Shown here in pieces: positions 1 to 9,740 of a stretch of 64,000 nt of DNA. The translations under genes were made by a program, and so were the position numbers. Each line of letters begins with the position of its first letter. Position 1 is the first letter of the stretch. Below the pieces are notes generated by a model, which made no database searches, had not been told where the DNA came from, and saw nothing but the letters and a program-made list of their open reading frames with translations. The DNA is from Azolla caroliniana (lineage: Eukaryota; Polypodiophyta): NCBI GenBank assembly GCA_043228905.1, contig JBHGNT010000009.1:8432001-8496000 (forward strand). Reading direction: 5' to 3'.

Positions 1-600
1 CATCCGTTCGAACATCGCCATCATATTGTTAGCTTGTTGATTCTCCATCTCCTTGCCACCCGTATTCACGTCGGGTTCACCACTTGTGTTGTGCCTCTCG
101 GTGCTGGATCGTTACGTAAGTCGGGTGGGAACCGCTGGGGTTTTGGACTAGGAGAAAGGAGATCCTAAGATAGAGATTAATTATGAGTAGATAGCAAAGA
201 GAAAGATAAGAAATTCGTGAATCACACAAGTATACTATATTAATTGGTACTTAGGTTGTTAAGAAAGAAGTAGATGCATAAATCGTGAATCCCACAAATA
301 ATTTTTATATTGATCAATACTTAATCCAAAATAACCAACCCTTATACATCTTTCTCTCCTCCTTATATAAGGACGGAAGAGGCTAAGCATAGATTCTTGC
401 TTTTCTAAAGTGTTCATGCTCTCTAAATTTGCATGCTTTACTTTTCCCACTACGATTTCCTAAATTTAGCATTCATGCCCACTAGATGTGCATGCGTAAT
501 TTTATTAGTGTGCATATAAATAAAGTTTTCATGCATTCTAAAAATGCATAACTTACCTTTTAATAAAGGTAGGCGAAAATAAAGGTTTTATATGTATTAA
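1..600. other. Intergenic, no gene recognised
   Basis: AT-rich sequence with only short unconvincing reading frames. I recognise no protein domain, RNA gene or element terminus. It may be old transposon sequence, since everything to its right is transposon-derived, but nothing in the bases shows this. Confidence 0.4.
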
Positions 601-621
601 ATCTATATTTGCAACACTCAG

Positions 622-700
622 AATAAGTTAGTATAATGGTAAGGTTGGAGTTTGTCTGCGTGGAGGTGGAGGGTTTGAATCCTGCCCTATGCACGTAACA
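622..700 (+). repeat. tRNA-like SINE head (Pol III A and B boxes)
   Basis: TAGTATAATGG at 629-639 resembles a tRNA D-arm or A box, and GGGTTTGAATCC at 671-682 resembles a TpsiC-arm or B box. The 31-nt gap suits an internal Pol III promoter. No acceptor stem closes around them, so this is not a functional tRNA gene. It fits the tRNA-derived head of a plant SINE. The body and 3' tail could not be delimited. Confidence 0.4.
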
Positions 701-899
701 AAAATTTTAATGTTTCTTTTATTTACAATTGTGTCTCTTCATCCCGTAAGAGACTCTGACCGGCCTTCTTCATCCGGCTCTTCCTTGCCGATTCCTCCTT
801 GTCGGTTCCTCTTCGTCCGGTTCTCACCGGGTATTTCATTCTCTATCCGGATGGACAAAATGCAATTTCCAGGTAGTGTGTAAATTACACTACGACAAC

Positions 900-2055
900 G
901 TGATCGGACGACGGAAAGCAGAGAAGGAAGGTATCAGGCCGGTGAGGCGGCTACGAACCAAATCGAACTTACCGGAAAGGTCATGAGCATAAGGAAGTCT
1001 GGTCCTACGGGATCCCCACACCAGACCGGAGACTCCGGCAGTTTGGCCAGTGTGGCAACGTGAGACCTTGAGAGAAGGCTGGTGGCGGCGGGAAAACAGA
1101 ACTCGACTACGCGGAAGACATGAGGAGAGTCCAAGAGGGACTCAAACAAAAGGCACCCGAATTTCGGCAAGCAACGAAACGAAGACCGGTCCTATAGGAT
1201 CTTCACACCGATCCGGAGACTCTGGCTGTTCGGCCAACGTGGCAACATAAGACCGAGAGAGAAGGATGGTGGTGGCAAGGAACGGGACCCAGCATCGACA
1301 ATAGCCGACAAGACAGAAGCTGTCTAAGTGCAAACCCCCCCCCCCTACCAGTCGGTTAGGGTTTCCGAGGGAGCCGGCAAGGGCAAGTACGGGCAGTGTG
1401 CCAAGCCGGGAATGGCACACCCAGGGTTGAAGAAGAATTGTGCAAGTGGCTATCAAGGGCCGAATCGGAGCACGACTAAAGGACGGCACGCACGCGGTGG
1501 TGCCGGGAACACGGAAAAGGGGTGCACGACGAACTGCACGGGTCGGAGACCGGAAAGGATATACAAGCCGGAGAAGGATCCTCCACGCCCACTTCGGAGA
1601 TCTCGACGGCTCGATCAGAGTGGCAACGACTGGCATAGCATACCAGACCCGAGACAACAAGTTGGTGGGGGCGAGGGGACGACGGCGAGCGGAAGGCTCC
1701 AAACCGGTAGCAGCATCGCGAGACGAAAGTGGCCAAGCGAGCTACCATGGGGTGTTCCTCGGACGCGGAGGACACCGGTACGCGAAGAGCGAAGCGTGCA
1801 TACGGCTGAGGGAAGGGCCAACAATGAGGCACGCGTACTACGGGGTCGTAGCGAACAACCTATTGGCGGGACGAATGAGACTATGGAGAGGCAAGTGGCA
1901 TGAGGATGAACCAGATCCGGGCAACATGGATAGCGAGGACAACCGGTTCGGGGCGATTGGTGATCCAGAGGACGAAGGGTAACTGCGGGCCGGTCTTCTC
2001 CGGCAAGAGTCTATTTTGGCGCATACCGGTGGATGCGCGATTAGGTGGGGGCAGA
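900..2055 (+). pseudogene. Ty3/gypsy relic: 3' internal region with gag and most of pol missing
   Basis: This GC- and CpG-rich stretch ends in a polypurine run (AGGTGGGGG, about 2043-2051) next to an LTR. The only recognisable coding piece is the extreme C-terminus of pol. The rest shows no integrase, RT or gag similarity. It contains a diverged direct repeat: about 985-1085 recurs at about 1180-1275 (shared phrases GGAGACTC and GGCAACRT). It looks like an internally deleted, non-autonomous derivative of the gypsy F family at 51440-58434, but the origin of the unrelated middle part is unknown. Confidence 0.6.
1905..1982 (+). pseudogene. C-terminal tail of gypsy pol (remnant)
   Basis: The last 26 or so codons of a reading frame ending at 1982 match the pol terminus of gypsy F (57601-57678). 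Both read E-D-E-P-D near the start, D-S-E-D in the middle and G-D-P-E-D-E-G before the stop. This match ties the relic and its LTR to the gypsy F family. Upstream of this point the frame has no similarity to the integrase C-terminus. Confidence 0.7.
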
Positions 2056-2748
2056 TGTCGTGGAGAAAACCGTCCCTAGGCGGAATCGAAGAATATTGGG
2101 AGAATCGGCGGTGTGCACCATGTGCACTTACCCTTGTAAAAACGTGTGAATAATAGGAGTTAAGTCGGGACAAAGGATCCCATGTATAAGGGATTTATCC
2201 CACATTGTAACGCATCTCCCTCCTTGTTCTATAAAACGAAGGGAGCGCCTCTTGTGAAGGGGTTGCCCATTTTGAGTTAGGAGGGTATACCGTTAGGTTT
2301 AGTATTCCGTTTATCTTTTCTTCTTCTTCTTCTTTCCCTTCGTGTTTGCTTAGGGTTTGCTTCCGCTCGGCCTCTTGTGCAAGACCCTACTCGGCGCGAC
2401 GAGCCCGAGAGCTCCCCGACGGCGGCTTGGTGGCAGACTGTTGTTGTAGCGTAACCTACCTTGGTCCGGCTCAAAGCTGGGGATGTATTCTTTCCCTTGT
2501 AATATACATATTTGCGTTTGTTTGTGCATATCGGTGTATTTGGTGGTGTCGGAAGCACAGCCCCTTGCTTCCTATGCATAAGAGTTGGTGTCGCGTGCAC
2601 GTTCTCCCTCTCCTTTGTCTCTCTCTCTCTCGCGTTTGGTTGCCTCCGGAGCGCATCCAGAGTCGGTTTCTCGGCACCCCCCTTTTCCCCCTAGTCTGAG
2701 ACCCCTGTGGTCCCGCCCTTCTCCACGCACGTGCGTAACAACGCGACA
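2056..2748 (+). repeat. LTR of a gypsy F-family element
   Basis: This 693-bp LTR starts TGTCGTGGAGAAAACCG and ends GTAACAACGCGACA, the same ends as the gypsy F LTRs at 51440 and 57752, including the TGTCG...CGACA terminal inverted repeat. It has a TATA-like CTATAAAACG near 2230. The middle is strongly diverged from the gypsy F LTRs, so it belongs to another subfamily. It abuts a copia relic at 2749 and no TSD was found, so it is the 3' end of a truncated copy. Confidence 0.75.
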
Positions 2749-3049
2749 CCGTCTGCTCCTTCATTTCAATGTCGGCTTCAGCTTCCCTCTCGTCTACTTG
2801 GCCTTCATACGACTCGGCTCTCTTGAATCAAACTTCTCGACTAAATCGGTTGTCTCTGATTCATCTTTTGTCTTTTCTGAATCTGTTGTGTCCAACTCAC
2901 CTACCTTCTAGCCTTTGACCACATCTGCCCATGTCCCTTCTTCTTTTTCGTCGGCTCCGTCCTTCTTGGCTCTACCGCCTCCTCTGCCACTACCGGATGT
3001 TTCGACTTCCTCAATCAATTCAGCTTCTTTTAGTTGCCCAACTTGTTCT

Positions 3050-3955
3050 CCCCTTCAAGTGCAGCACATCAAGATGTTGTAGCCCAAGCATCTTCGAAAA
3101 TTGTTGCAACTTGTCCAGTCCAAGCGCCTTGGTGAATATGGAACCTGCCGATTGGTTCAAACATACCAAAGTTCGACTTCACTGCTCAGGACCCGCTCGC
3201 ACACAAAGTGGTAATGCACTTCTATGTGCTTCGGCATGGAATACGGGGTTCTTGGTCAGCTGCATGTTACTGATGTTGTCACAATAGATCAGAATCAGAG
3301 TGGGAACTTCGACTTGGAGATCCTGCAACAGTCACTTGAGCCATATAGCCTCACATGTAGTGATGGTGGCGCCTCTGTACTCAACCTCGGTGCTTGACAA
3401 GGCCAATGTCCAATGTTTCTTATTACTCCATGTTATCGATGCGCTCCCATGGGAGAACATAAAGCCTGATGTTGATCGACGATTTATGACGCCTCTGGCC
3501 CAATCGGCATCTATGTAGCCGACCAACTATTCAGCTATGCCCTGTCGATATAGCAGTCCATGATCCTTTGTGCCACTCACATATCTCAGTATCCGATGCG
3601 CGCACTGAAGGTGCTCAAGTGTCGGTCTCTACATGAATTGATTTACAATGCCGACCGGATAGCTAAGATCGGGTCGGGTGATGGTTAAGTATATGGCTTC
3701 CGACGATTTGTCAAAACCATTTCGCATCGCAGGCCACTCCTGAGTCATGGAGGAGCTTCAGGTTTCGATCAAGAGGAGTGGAGACGGATCGACAATCCGT
3801 CATGCCGAACTTATACAGCATATTCAAGACATAGTGTCATTGAGTTAGCAATATGTCGTTAGGGGTGTGGATCACTTTGATCCGAGGAAGTAATGAAGGT
3901 CCCCCAAATCCTTCATTTCAAATGCTTCCAACAATTGAGATTTTACTCGGCTGTT
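3050..3955 (-). pseudogene. Copia A RT tail and RNase H remnant
   Basis: Minus-strand translation gives the post-RT 'LHYFLG' and 'LNMLYKFGM' region, then an RNase H block at 3526-3332 with 'DADWA', 'STSGFMFS' and 'ALSSTEVEY'. The end is 'KMLGLQHLDV' followed by a purine-rich GAAGGGGGAGA at about 3052-3062. A stop follows soon after. Sequence from 2749 to 3050 still aligns with the tail region of the plus-strand copia fragment at 7900-8300, sharing a T-W-(A/S)-D-V-V-K-G motif. Confidence 0.7.
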
Positions 3956-4163
3956 TGGCATCCTACGATGCCTTCGCATAGCTCTCTGGCTCGCGGACTT
4001 CTGCCACTTTCGACATGTACGCATAAGGATGTGCCATGTATTCATTGTATCCGTACCGAATCATCGGGTTCTTGTGGCGAGTCGATAGGTGTAACTTCTC
4101 ATTAGCCGATTTTAGGGCCCTCTTGGCTGCATCTCACCTCAGTTCCTAAGGCTCCTTTTCACT

Positions 4164-5472
4164 CTAGTTGGAATCAAATTCTCCCTTATCCGATGCACCT
4201 ATGTCTGTGCCATACTCTGGCATCTTCATCTTCCCTTTCTCTTTGCGTGTGTACCATCTCCTCGGTTTCTGGCGTGGGGAATGCACAACCGAGTCTTCAC
4301 TGCTTGTCGGCTCTTCATTCGACTGGTCGTTTCGACTTAGCTCTCCATTCGGGCCAGTCAGCCACAATGAAACCATACTCTCTTCTGGAGGATCGATTTC
4401 TTCTTCAACTCTCAACAATTGGCACAGAGTCGTCAGGGATCGGAAGAGAATACCAGGACGCCGATTCGTCAAAGACAACGTCGCGGCTCACTCGTACTTG
4501 CTTCGTCCAAGGGTTATGGCATTTGTACCCCTTTTGTTCATGCGAGTAGCCGACCAGGATGCATTTCTCTGACTTGGCATCTAGATTCTTCCGCTTCTCA
4601 TGCGGCACATGCACATACGCTACCGAATACCCTTAGGTGCTTCAAATTCGACTTGCGCCCGAAATACAGCTCATGTGCTGACACCTTTCCTCTGTGTGCA
4701 GAAATCCAATTCTAGATGTACACTGTCATCGAATGGCATCAACCTAGTAAAATTTGGGCATGCTCTTCTCTTCCAGCATTGCCCGAGCCACTTCCATAAT
4801 CGACTGGTTCTTCCTTTCGACTACGCCATTCTGATCTAGCGTATATTTGTAGCTAAATTCACATCAAACTCCCATCTACTGTAAATAATATTTGAATTGG
4901 CCTGAAAAATATTCTTTTCCGCCATCCAATCACACACTTGATTTTCTGTTCTGTTTCCCATTCTACAAGATTTTTCAAGTTCCAGAAACAAGAGAAGGCA
5001 TCACTCTTCTTCTCTATGAGGTAAACCCATGTGTTTCGGGCATAGTCATCGATGAAGGAGACGAAACATCGACTCCCCACACATCTGAATGGATCAAATC
5101 AAGCTCATTATGGCTCCAATTTCGCTCGTTGGGGAAAGGAAGCTAATGTTGCTTCCCTAGCTAATAGGCGCCACAAACTTGGGCCTTCCAGCCACTGAAT
5201 TTCGGCAAGCCGAACACAACTTGTTTTGCTTGCAGATCCTGAAGCCTTTCAATATCTGATTGGACTTTTTTTCCTTTGGCAAACATTGCGGTGCCGACAT
5301 CGTTTGTCTCAAGGATGAACATCCTCCCTTCTCTACGCCCTTGTGCAATGATTTGTCCTTCTTCCTCAATGAAGCAGCCTAGGTGGGTGAACCGAACCTG
5401 CATTCCTTGGTGGATGATTTGTCTTATCGACACTAGATTCCTGGTGATCATTGGAACATGCAGGACGTTCAT
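4164..5472 (-). pseudogene. Copia A pre-integrase, integrase and spacer remnant
   Basis: On the minus strand 5472-5161 reads as the GAG-pre-integrase region ('HVPMITRNLVS'). 5080-4859 reads as the integrase core ('FIDDYARNTWVY'). 4614-4405 reads as the conserved post-integrase block ('KSEKCILVGYS', 'SRDVVFDESASWY'). Several frameshifts separate these, and 4478-4164 reads as the acidic linker before RT. Not functional. Confidence 0.7.
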
Positions 5473-5641
5473 TAGTCCCCCTTTCTAACCAACATGGCTC
5501 AAGGGGACATCACCGACATGCTCGATGGGATGTCAAGTGTCGTTGCCGATTTCAATGACCCCCGGCTAATTCGGCTTCTCAAGATATGAGAACCACTCTT
5601 CATGGCTCGTCATCTGATTCAATGCTCCGGAATCAACATAT

Positions 5642-6102
5642 TGTCACGGACACACCAACTGCGGACTCGGACAGAGCACGGATGATGGGGCTACGACCGT
5701 GGAACTTAAGAAGCTGGGAACGACACAAGAGCATGAAGACAGAGATGAAGAGGGAGACAAGATGGAATGAAAGGAGGATACTCGATTGATGTGTCAATGA
5801 TTGGTGTTGAATCCCCAAAAAGGGACCAAGGAGGTTACAAGTATTTATATTGTGAGCTATAAAGTGCATGCATTAGAATATTTTAGAACCCTCTAGAACC
5901 TTCTAGTTCTAGAACTTCTAGAGGTATGACTAAAGAGTATTTCTAGATAAAGTGCATTATATATAAATAAATGTTCATATCAAGATGGTTGAGCATGATA
6001 TCTTGTTTAGTGAGGTTGTAGTTTCAATCCTCACCAACTATGTATTATATATCACTATGTCATGATATTATCCACCCCTTTACGGCTATCTTTCCGAAAG
6101 CA
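5642..6102 (-). repeat. 461-bp solo LTR inside copia A, containing a tRNA-like segment
   Basis: The insertion begins TGTCACGG and ends GAAAGCA (TG...CA). It is flanked by CATAT (5637-5641) and CATAC (6103-6107), a 5-bp TSD with one transition. It splits copia A between the gag tail and the protease D-S-G site, and the copia sequence is continuous when it is ignored. The minus strand has a TATA-like AATATAAATA near 5850, so the LTR probably reads leftwards. About 5985-6045 on the plus strand resembles a tRNA D-arm (GATGGTTGAGC) and T-arm (TAGTTTCAATCC). Confidence 0.65.
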
Positions 6103-6107
6103 CATAC

Positions 6108-6960
6108 TATACCTCGTTTGGGTTAGAGGTGCTCGTCTTCATCGAGTTGGCTTTGTGCTTCATTACGAAGGTAGGATACATTGCGTCTTGCTTCAAGACT
6201 TCAGTGAAATGTGATCGCTTCCGCTTTGCCTGACTTGGCTTTGTCGGAGTTGACCTTCTTCTTCCAGCACTCACTTTCCTTGTGACCCTTCCAGTCATAG
6301 TACCAGTAGTCGGTGGCTTTGTTTTTGCTTGCCTCTAGCACCACCCTGACTCCCCCTGCTTGTAGAGGGTCCACTGTTGTCGGCACTTCTTGTGTGCCTC
6401 TGCTTTTGCTCTTGTCAACCTCCACCATTGCGTGTCAATCCACCGCGTTCTCCACGAGCACGAGGCCTATCCGCCCCCGTGTACAATATCTAGTTGTCCA
6501 ACTGCGTGCTTCTTGATGGACTTGTGTGGATTTCTTCGACCATATTGATTGTTGATCAAAGTATGATGGTGGTTTCTCCCTCATGCAAATTGCCATTCGA
6601 ATCGGCCCATACCTTAGAGCTAGACCACCAAGGCAGATCTATACCATCTCTTCCTCGTCCGCCAGCACATTGATGAACCCTAAGGCATTGTAGATCTCCT
6701 TGATCTTCGTGGTGTAGTCAGTCATAGATATATACTTCTGTTGGATACTGTTGAGCTCTAGGCAAAGCTGCAACTTCCGGGTCGTGGTACTTGTTGCGAA
6801 AATCTTCTTCGGATTTTCCCATGCCTCCTTCGGCATTCTGGGTGTAGTCTCAGCATTTGATCATGCACACAAGATGCAAGGCAGTACAAGACTCTACTTG
6901 CTCCTTGCTCCCAGACCGGAAAATCCTTGTGTGTCGATTCTGGCATTGTCCCACGGGCAT
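6108..6960 (-). pseudogene. Copia A gag remnant
   Basis: Minus-strand frames give the copia gag core: 'ASRVLYCLASCVHDQML', then after a frameshift 'PKEAWENPKKIFA' and 'LNSIQQKYISMTDY'. A degenerate zinc knuckle follows at about 6310-6240, with the first cysteine pair damaged ('YWYYDWKGHKESECW'). The N-terminal 60 or so residues present in copia B gag are missing at 6960, where other sequence begins. Confidence 0.7.
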
Positions 6961-6965
6961 GCCAT

Positions 6966-7734
6966 GTGTTGGCCTATGCGAATATGATCCAGAGGTGGAG
7001 ATGTGGACTAGGAAGAGTTAAGGTCGGATAAATAATAATATATTATAGATAAATACTATTAAGGAAAGGATTGGTCTAGATACTAGTTGTACCGATTCAG
7101 ATCCACACTATTTTGTAGCCGGTAGCCGGATAGGCACCGTTTTGTACCGTTTTACCGAATGCCTATATAAAGGATCCGGATCAATGTAACTTTACGGAAG
7201 TAATGCAAGATAAAGTATTGATTTTCTATTATATTTTCTTTTGTGTGATCCCTCTTGTGTACTTGTCATCTGTGCTATAACTCGTTATCTTACGCGTGTC
7301 ATTGAGTGTTGGATACGTTGTATGTGTTCCGGAAGGTAATCGGATATTGATAAGTGCCGGAGTGAATAATCACCATCCATATCTCCGACCAACCCTTTGG
7401 ATACGTATTCCGGAAGGGAATACCCTATGTTAGAGGCTAAGTTCAGCCCAAGAGTAACATTAAATAGAGAGCGACGCGAGAACGCGTGAGTGGGTGGTGT
7501 CATAGCAATGTGAGACTAGACGCCAAGATTCATGCGTGGTTGATACACTCTGTACCAAGAGAGTGTTGTAACCCATTCTTCCTTGTATATCTCTACATAG
7601 AAATGATTCTCTAATGCATGTGGTTTTCCTTGTTTAGGATTTCCACATAAAATATTGTGTATTGTGTTTTCGCTATTTCCTGTTTTTTCACGCTATGTGT
7701 TTCAGTCGTTCTTTCTCGCAGACCTACGATCCGA
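6966..7734 (+). repeat. Probable degenerate LTR-derived sequence
   Basis: The segment lies between a minus-strand copia gag and a plus-strand copia 3' end. It has TATA-like CCTATATAAAGG near 7165 and a U5-like stretch at about 7620-7650 (GGTTTTCC...GATTTCCACATAAA) resembling the end region of copia LTRs elsewhere in the window. I could not define both termini or a TSD, so this is an inference from composition and position. No gene was seen. Confidence 0.3.
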
Positions 7735-8470
7735 ACTCAACACTTTGTGCACGAGCGTGTCCTCTCAGGGGAAATGGAACCATAGTATGTTCCAACTGAT
7801 CGGCAAGTGGCCAACATCTTCACCAAACCTCTCACACCCGACAAGTTGTGGCAATTCTCAAGCATGCTTGGTCTACAACACCTCGATGTGCCGAACTTGA
7901 GGGGGGGAGTAGAATCGACTGAGGAAGCTAAATCCGACAAGAGAACGACTAGAAGAAAATCGGCTAAGGGAAGAACAGTCGACTGTAGGGGAAGTGGAAT
8001 GAGAGAGCCGGACCCAGACCCAACTGAACAAGGGGGAGACAGAGCCGAGAGAGGTAAGACAAGTGGCAGAGTCGGGGCTAGGACCACGACATGGTCGGAT
8101 GTGGTGAAGGGCCTGGAGGAGGACGAATCAAAGACATTCGATTCACACAAGAGTGGGAATGAGATGGAGATAGCTTATTCGAACAAGATGGGTGATTCAG
8201 ATGACCTGAATCACGTGAAGGTCAAACAGACGAGAAGAGCCAAAGACGATGCCAAGGTAGGAGAGTCGACAGATCGAGGGGCATCAAAGTTGCAGAGGCA
8301 AGAAGAAGGTCGATCAGGGCCTTAAGAGCAGACAAGCCGACCGAGCAGGTCGAGGAGTGTGGAACCGGACGGGTCATGGAGCGTGGACACAAAGACAAGC
8401 AACCAAGAGATGCTGGAGCGGCAGACGAGCTGGAGCTTATGAAGAACCTCAAGTGGAGCTTCAGGGGGAG
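7735..8470 (+). pseudogene. Copia 3' end: RNase H C-terminus and charged tail
   Basis: Plus-strand translation gives the end of a copia RNase H ('HFVHERVLSG', an in-frame TAG near 7787, then 'ANIFTKPLTPDKLWQF' and 'LGLQHLDVPNLRGG'). It continues without a stop to 8325 as about 140 highly charged residues rich in K, R, D and E. A polypurine tract TCAGGGGGAG at 8461-8470 directly precedes the 3' LTR. The charged tail has a counterpart in copia A. The 5' part of the element is missing. Confidence 0.7.
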
Positions 8471-8790
8471 TGTTGAGAGACAAGCTCAACATGAATCGAA
8501 CGGCTAAAGGTCGATAGGCTGAAGAAGCCAACAATCGAGTCTACTAATGAGAATCAGCTAAAGAAGCTGACAACTGCTCGGCCGAGGGATAGGTCGATGG
8601 GCCCTTAGTCCCTATATTCTTACTTATAATAATGGGAATATCTTTAGGAGTTTGTGTTAAATGCTCTTTATGAGCATTTAAGTACTGACGGTACTTGTGT
8701 CAGCCTGTGTTGGAGGCTTGTATAAAGAGTGCTCCTAAGCACATTGTACACACATAGAGTGTTGTTGTTTTGAATTAAGTTTTGTTGTCT

Positions 8791-8826
<36 letters not shown>

Positions 8827-8905
8827 TATGTATTTTTCCATTCGTTGTGTTTACCTAACTATTGCCAATGTTCAACTCAGCCGATTGTGTCTGTGTACAA
8901 GCATT
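8471..8905 (+). repeat. 3' LTR of the truncated plus-strand copia
   Basis: It begins TGTTGAGAGACAAGC directly after the polypurine tract. It contains TTGTATAAAGAGTGCTCC (TATA region, about 8717), a downstream GAGTGTTGTTGTTTTG segment and a (CT)n run at about 8791-8822. The TATA region matches the minus-strand LTR-like pair at 50611-51166, so they share a family. The 3' end is uncertain. ...GTACAAGCA at 8903 is my best guess, because fossil gag/protease sequence follows. Confidence 0.55.
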
Positions 8906-9740
8906 TGCATCTTATTCTCTACAACTACAAAATATGTCTGCCACCACAATGGCATTCCCTATGCCAACAACCTCTATCATAACCTAGATGGCAATTCTAA
9001 CTTTGCAAAATCTACCAATAATGAGCATCTCTTAATATAAGATAATATGTTGCAAAGCTCCTTTGGCATGCAAATTTAACACATCATCGTTACAAACAAT
9101 GACAATTTCACCATCAATTGTAGCTATTGTGGTGTCATTTTTCTTGTTCTCAATAGTTCTAGTTTCCTAGTCTCTTTTCTCTTTTCTATAGCGACCACAA
9201 TATCGACAGGATTTTGTTTTCTTATTTTGGACTTAGATCTCCCCTTGGATTTGTTTATATTGTTTTGTGGATCCTAATATTGCTTCTTCCTTTGTCTGAA
9301 TTTGTTTATGTCATTAGTTCCTCAAGTTTAGGACATAAGTCACTCTCCTTTTGTCTTGCTTCTTTATTATGCAAATTGGATTTAATTGTATCCAAAGTTA
9401 GTTTTCCTTGTGGTGTTGAATTCCCAAATGTCACTACAAGCACTTCCCAATTGCCAACCAACATAAAACCAATACCTCATCTACCAAATGTGTTTCTAAA
9501 GAGACCGTGAAAGATCAACCTGAATTGCTCTAACATGCTAGAACCATCTTGTTATCTCAATCTCTCTATCTTTCTGAACACAAAAACTCTAGTGAAGGCA
9601 TTTTTAGTTTCAAACATGCCCTCAATTTTCTTCCACATTTGGGGATTCTCCTCCACTACTTTTTGTTATGTTGTTCACTCTCTATTGATGGAGTAATTGA
9701 GCTGAAAACATTGCAATGGCTCTAGCCATGATGACCTATA
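8906..9740 (-). pseudogene. Fossil copia gag and protease (Tnt1-like)
   Basis: Minus-strand reading from about 9730 gives 'WKKIEGMFETKNAF', 'VFVFRKIERLR', 'QDGSSMLEQF' and then 'NWEVLVVTFGN'. This is the same order as gag residues 84-165 of copia D. Further left a piece reads 'VVGIGNAIVV', equivalent to the 'IVGIGDVWLT' block after the protease. Many stops and frameshifts show an old, dead insertion. It is cut on its left by the copia LTR above. Confidence 0.6.

Larger units (their letters stand above)
2749..6960 (-). mobile_element. Copia A: degenerate minus-strand Ty1/copia relic, RT deleted, split by a solo LTR
   Basis: Read on the minus strand, the order is gag (6960 to about 6108), protease, GAG-pre-integrase (5472-5161), integrase core (5080-4859), spacer (to about 3960), RT tail and RNase H (about 3950-3060). 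Many stops and frameshifts are present. The first 60 or so gag codons are missing. Both LTRs are missing or unrecognised. A 461-bp solo LTR interrupts it at 5642-6102. At about 3955 the sequence jumps from the region before RT to a position just before the 'DLGDLHYFLG' motif, so most of RT, including the YVDD site, is gone. It is closest to the copia B/E/G group here. Confidence 0.8.

Noticed and set aside
622-700. A functional tRNA gene
   Set aside because: A and B boxes are present but no acceptor or anticodon stem pairs convincingly.
1142-1702. 186-codon minus-strand frame
   Set aside because: Antisense shadow in the CpG-rich gypsy relic. No domain, and the element reads on the plus strand.
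9214-9510. 98-codon hydrophobic plus-strand frame
   Set aside because: Antisense of the fossil copia gag recognised on the minus strand.
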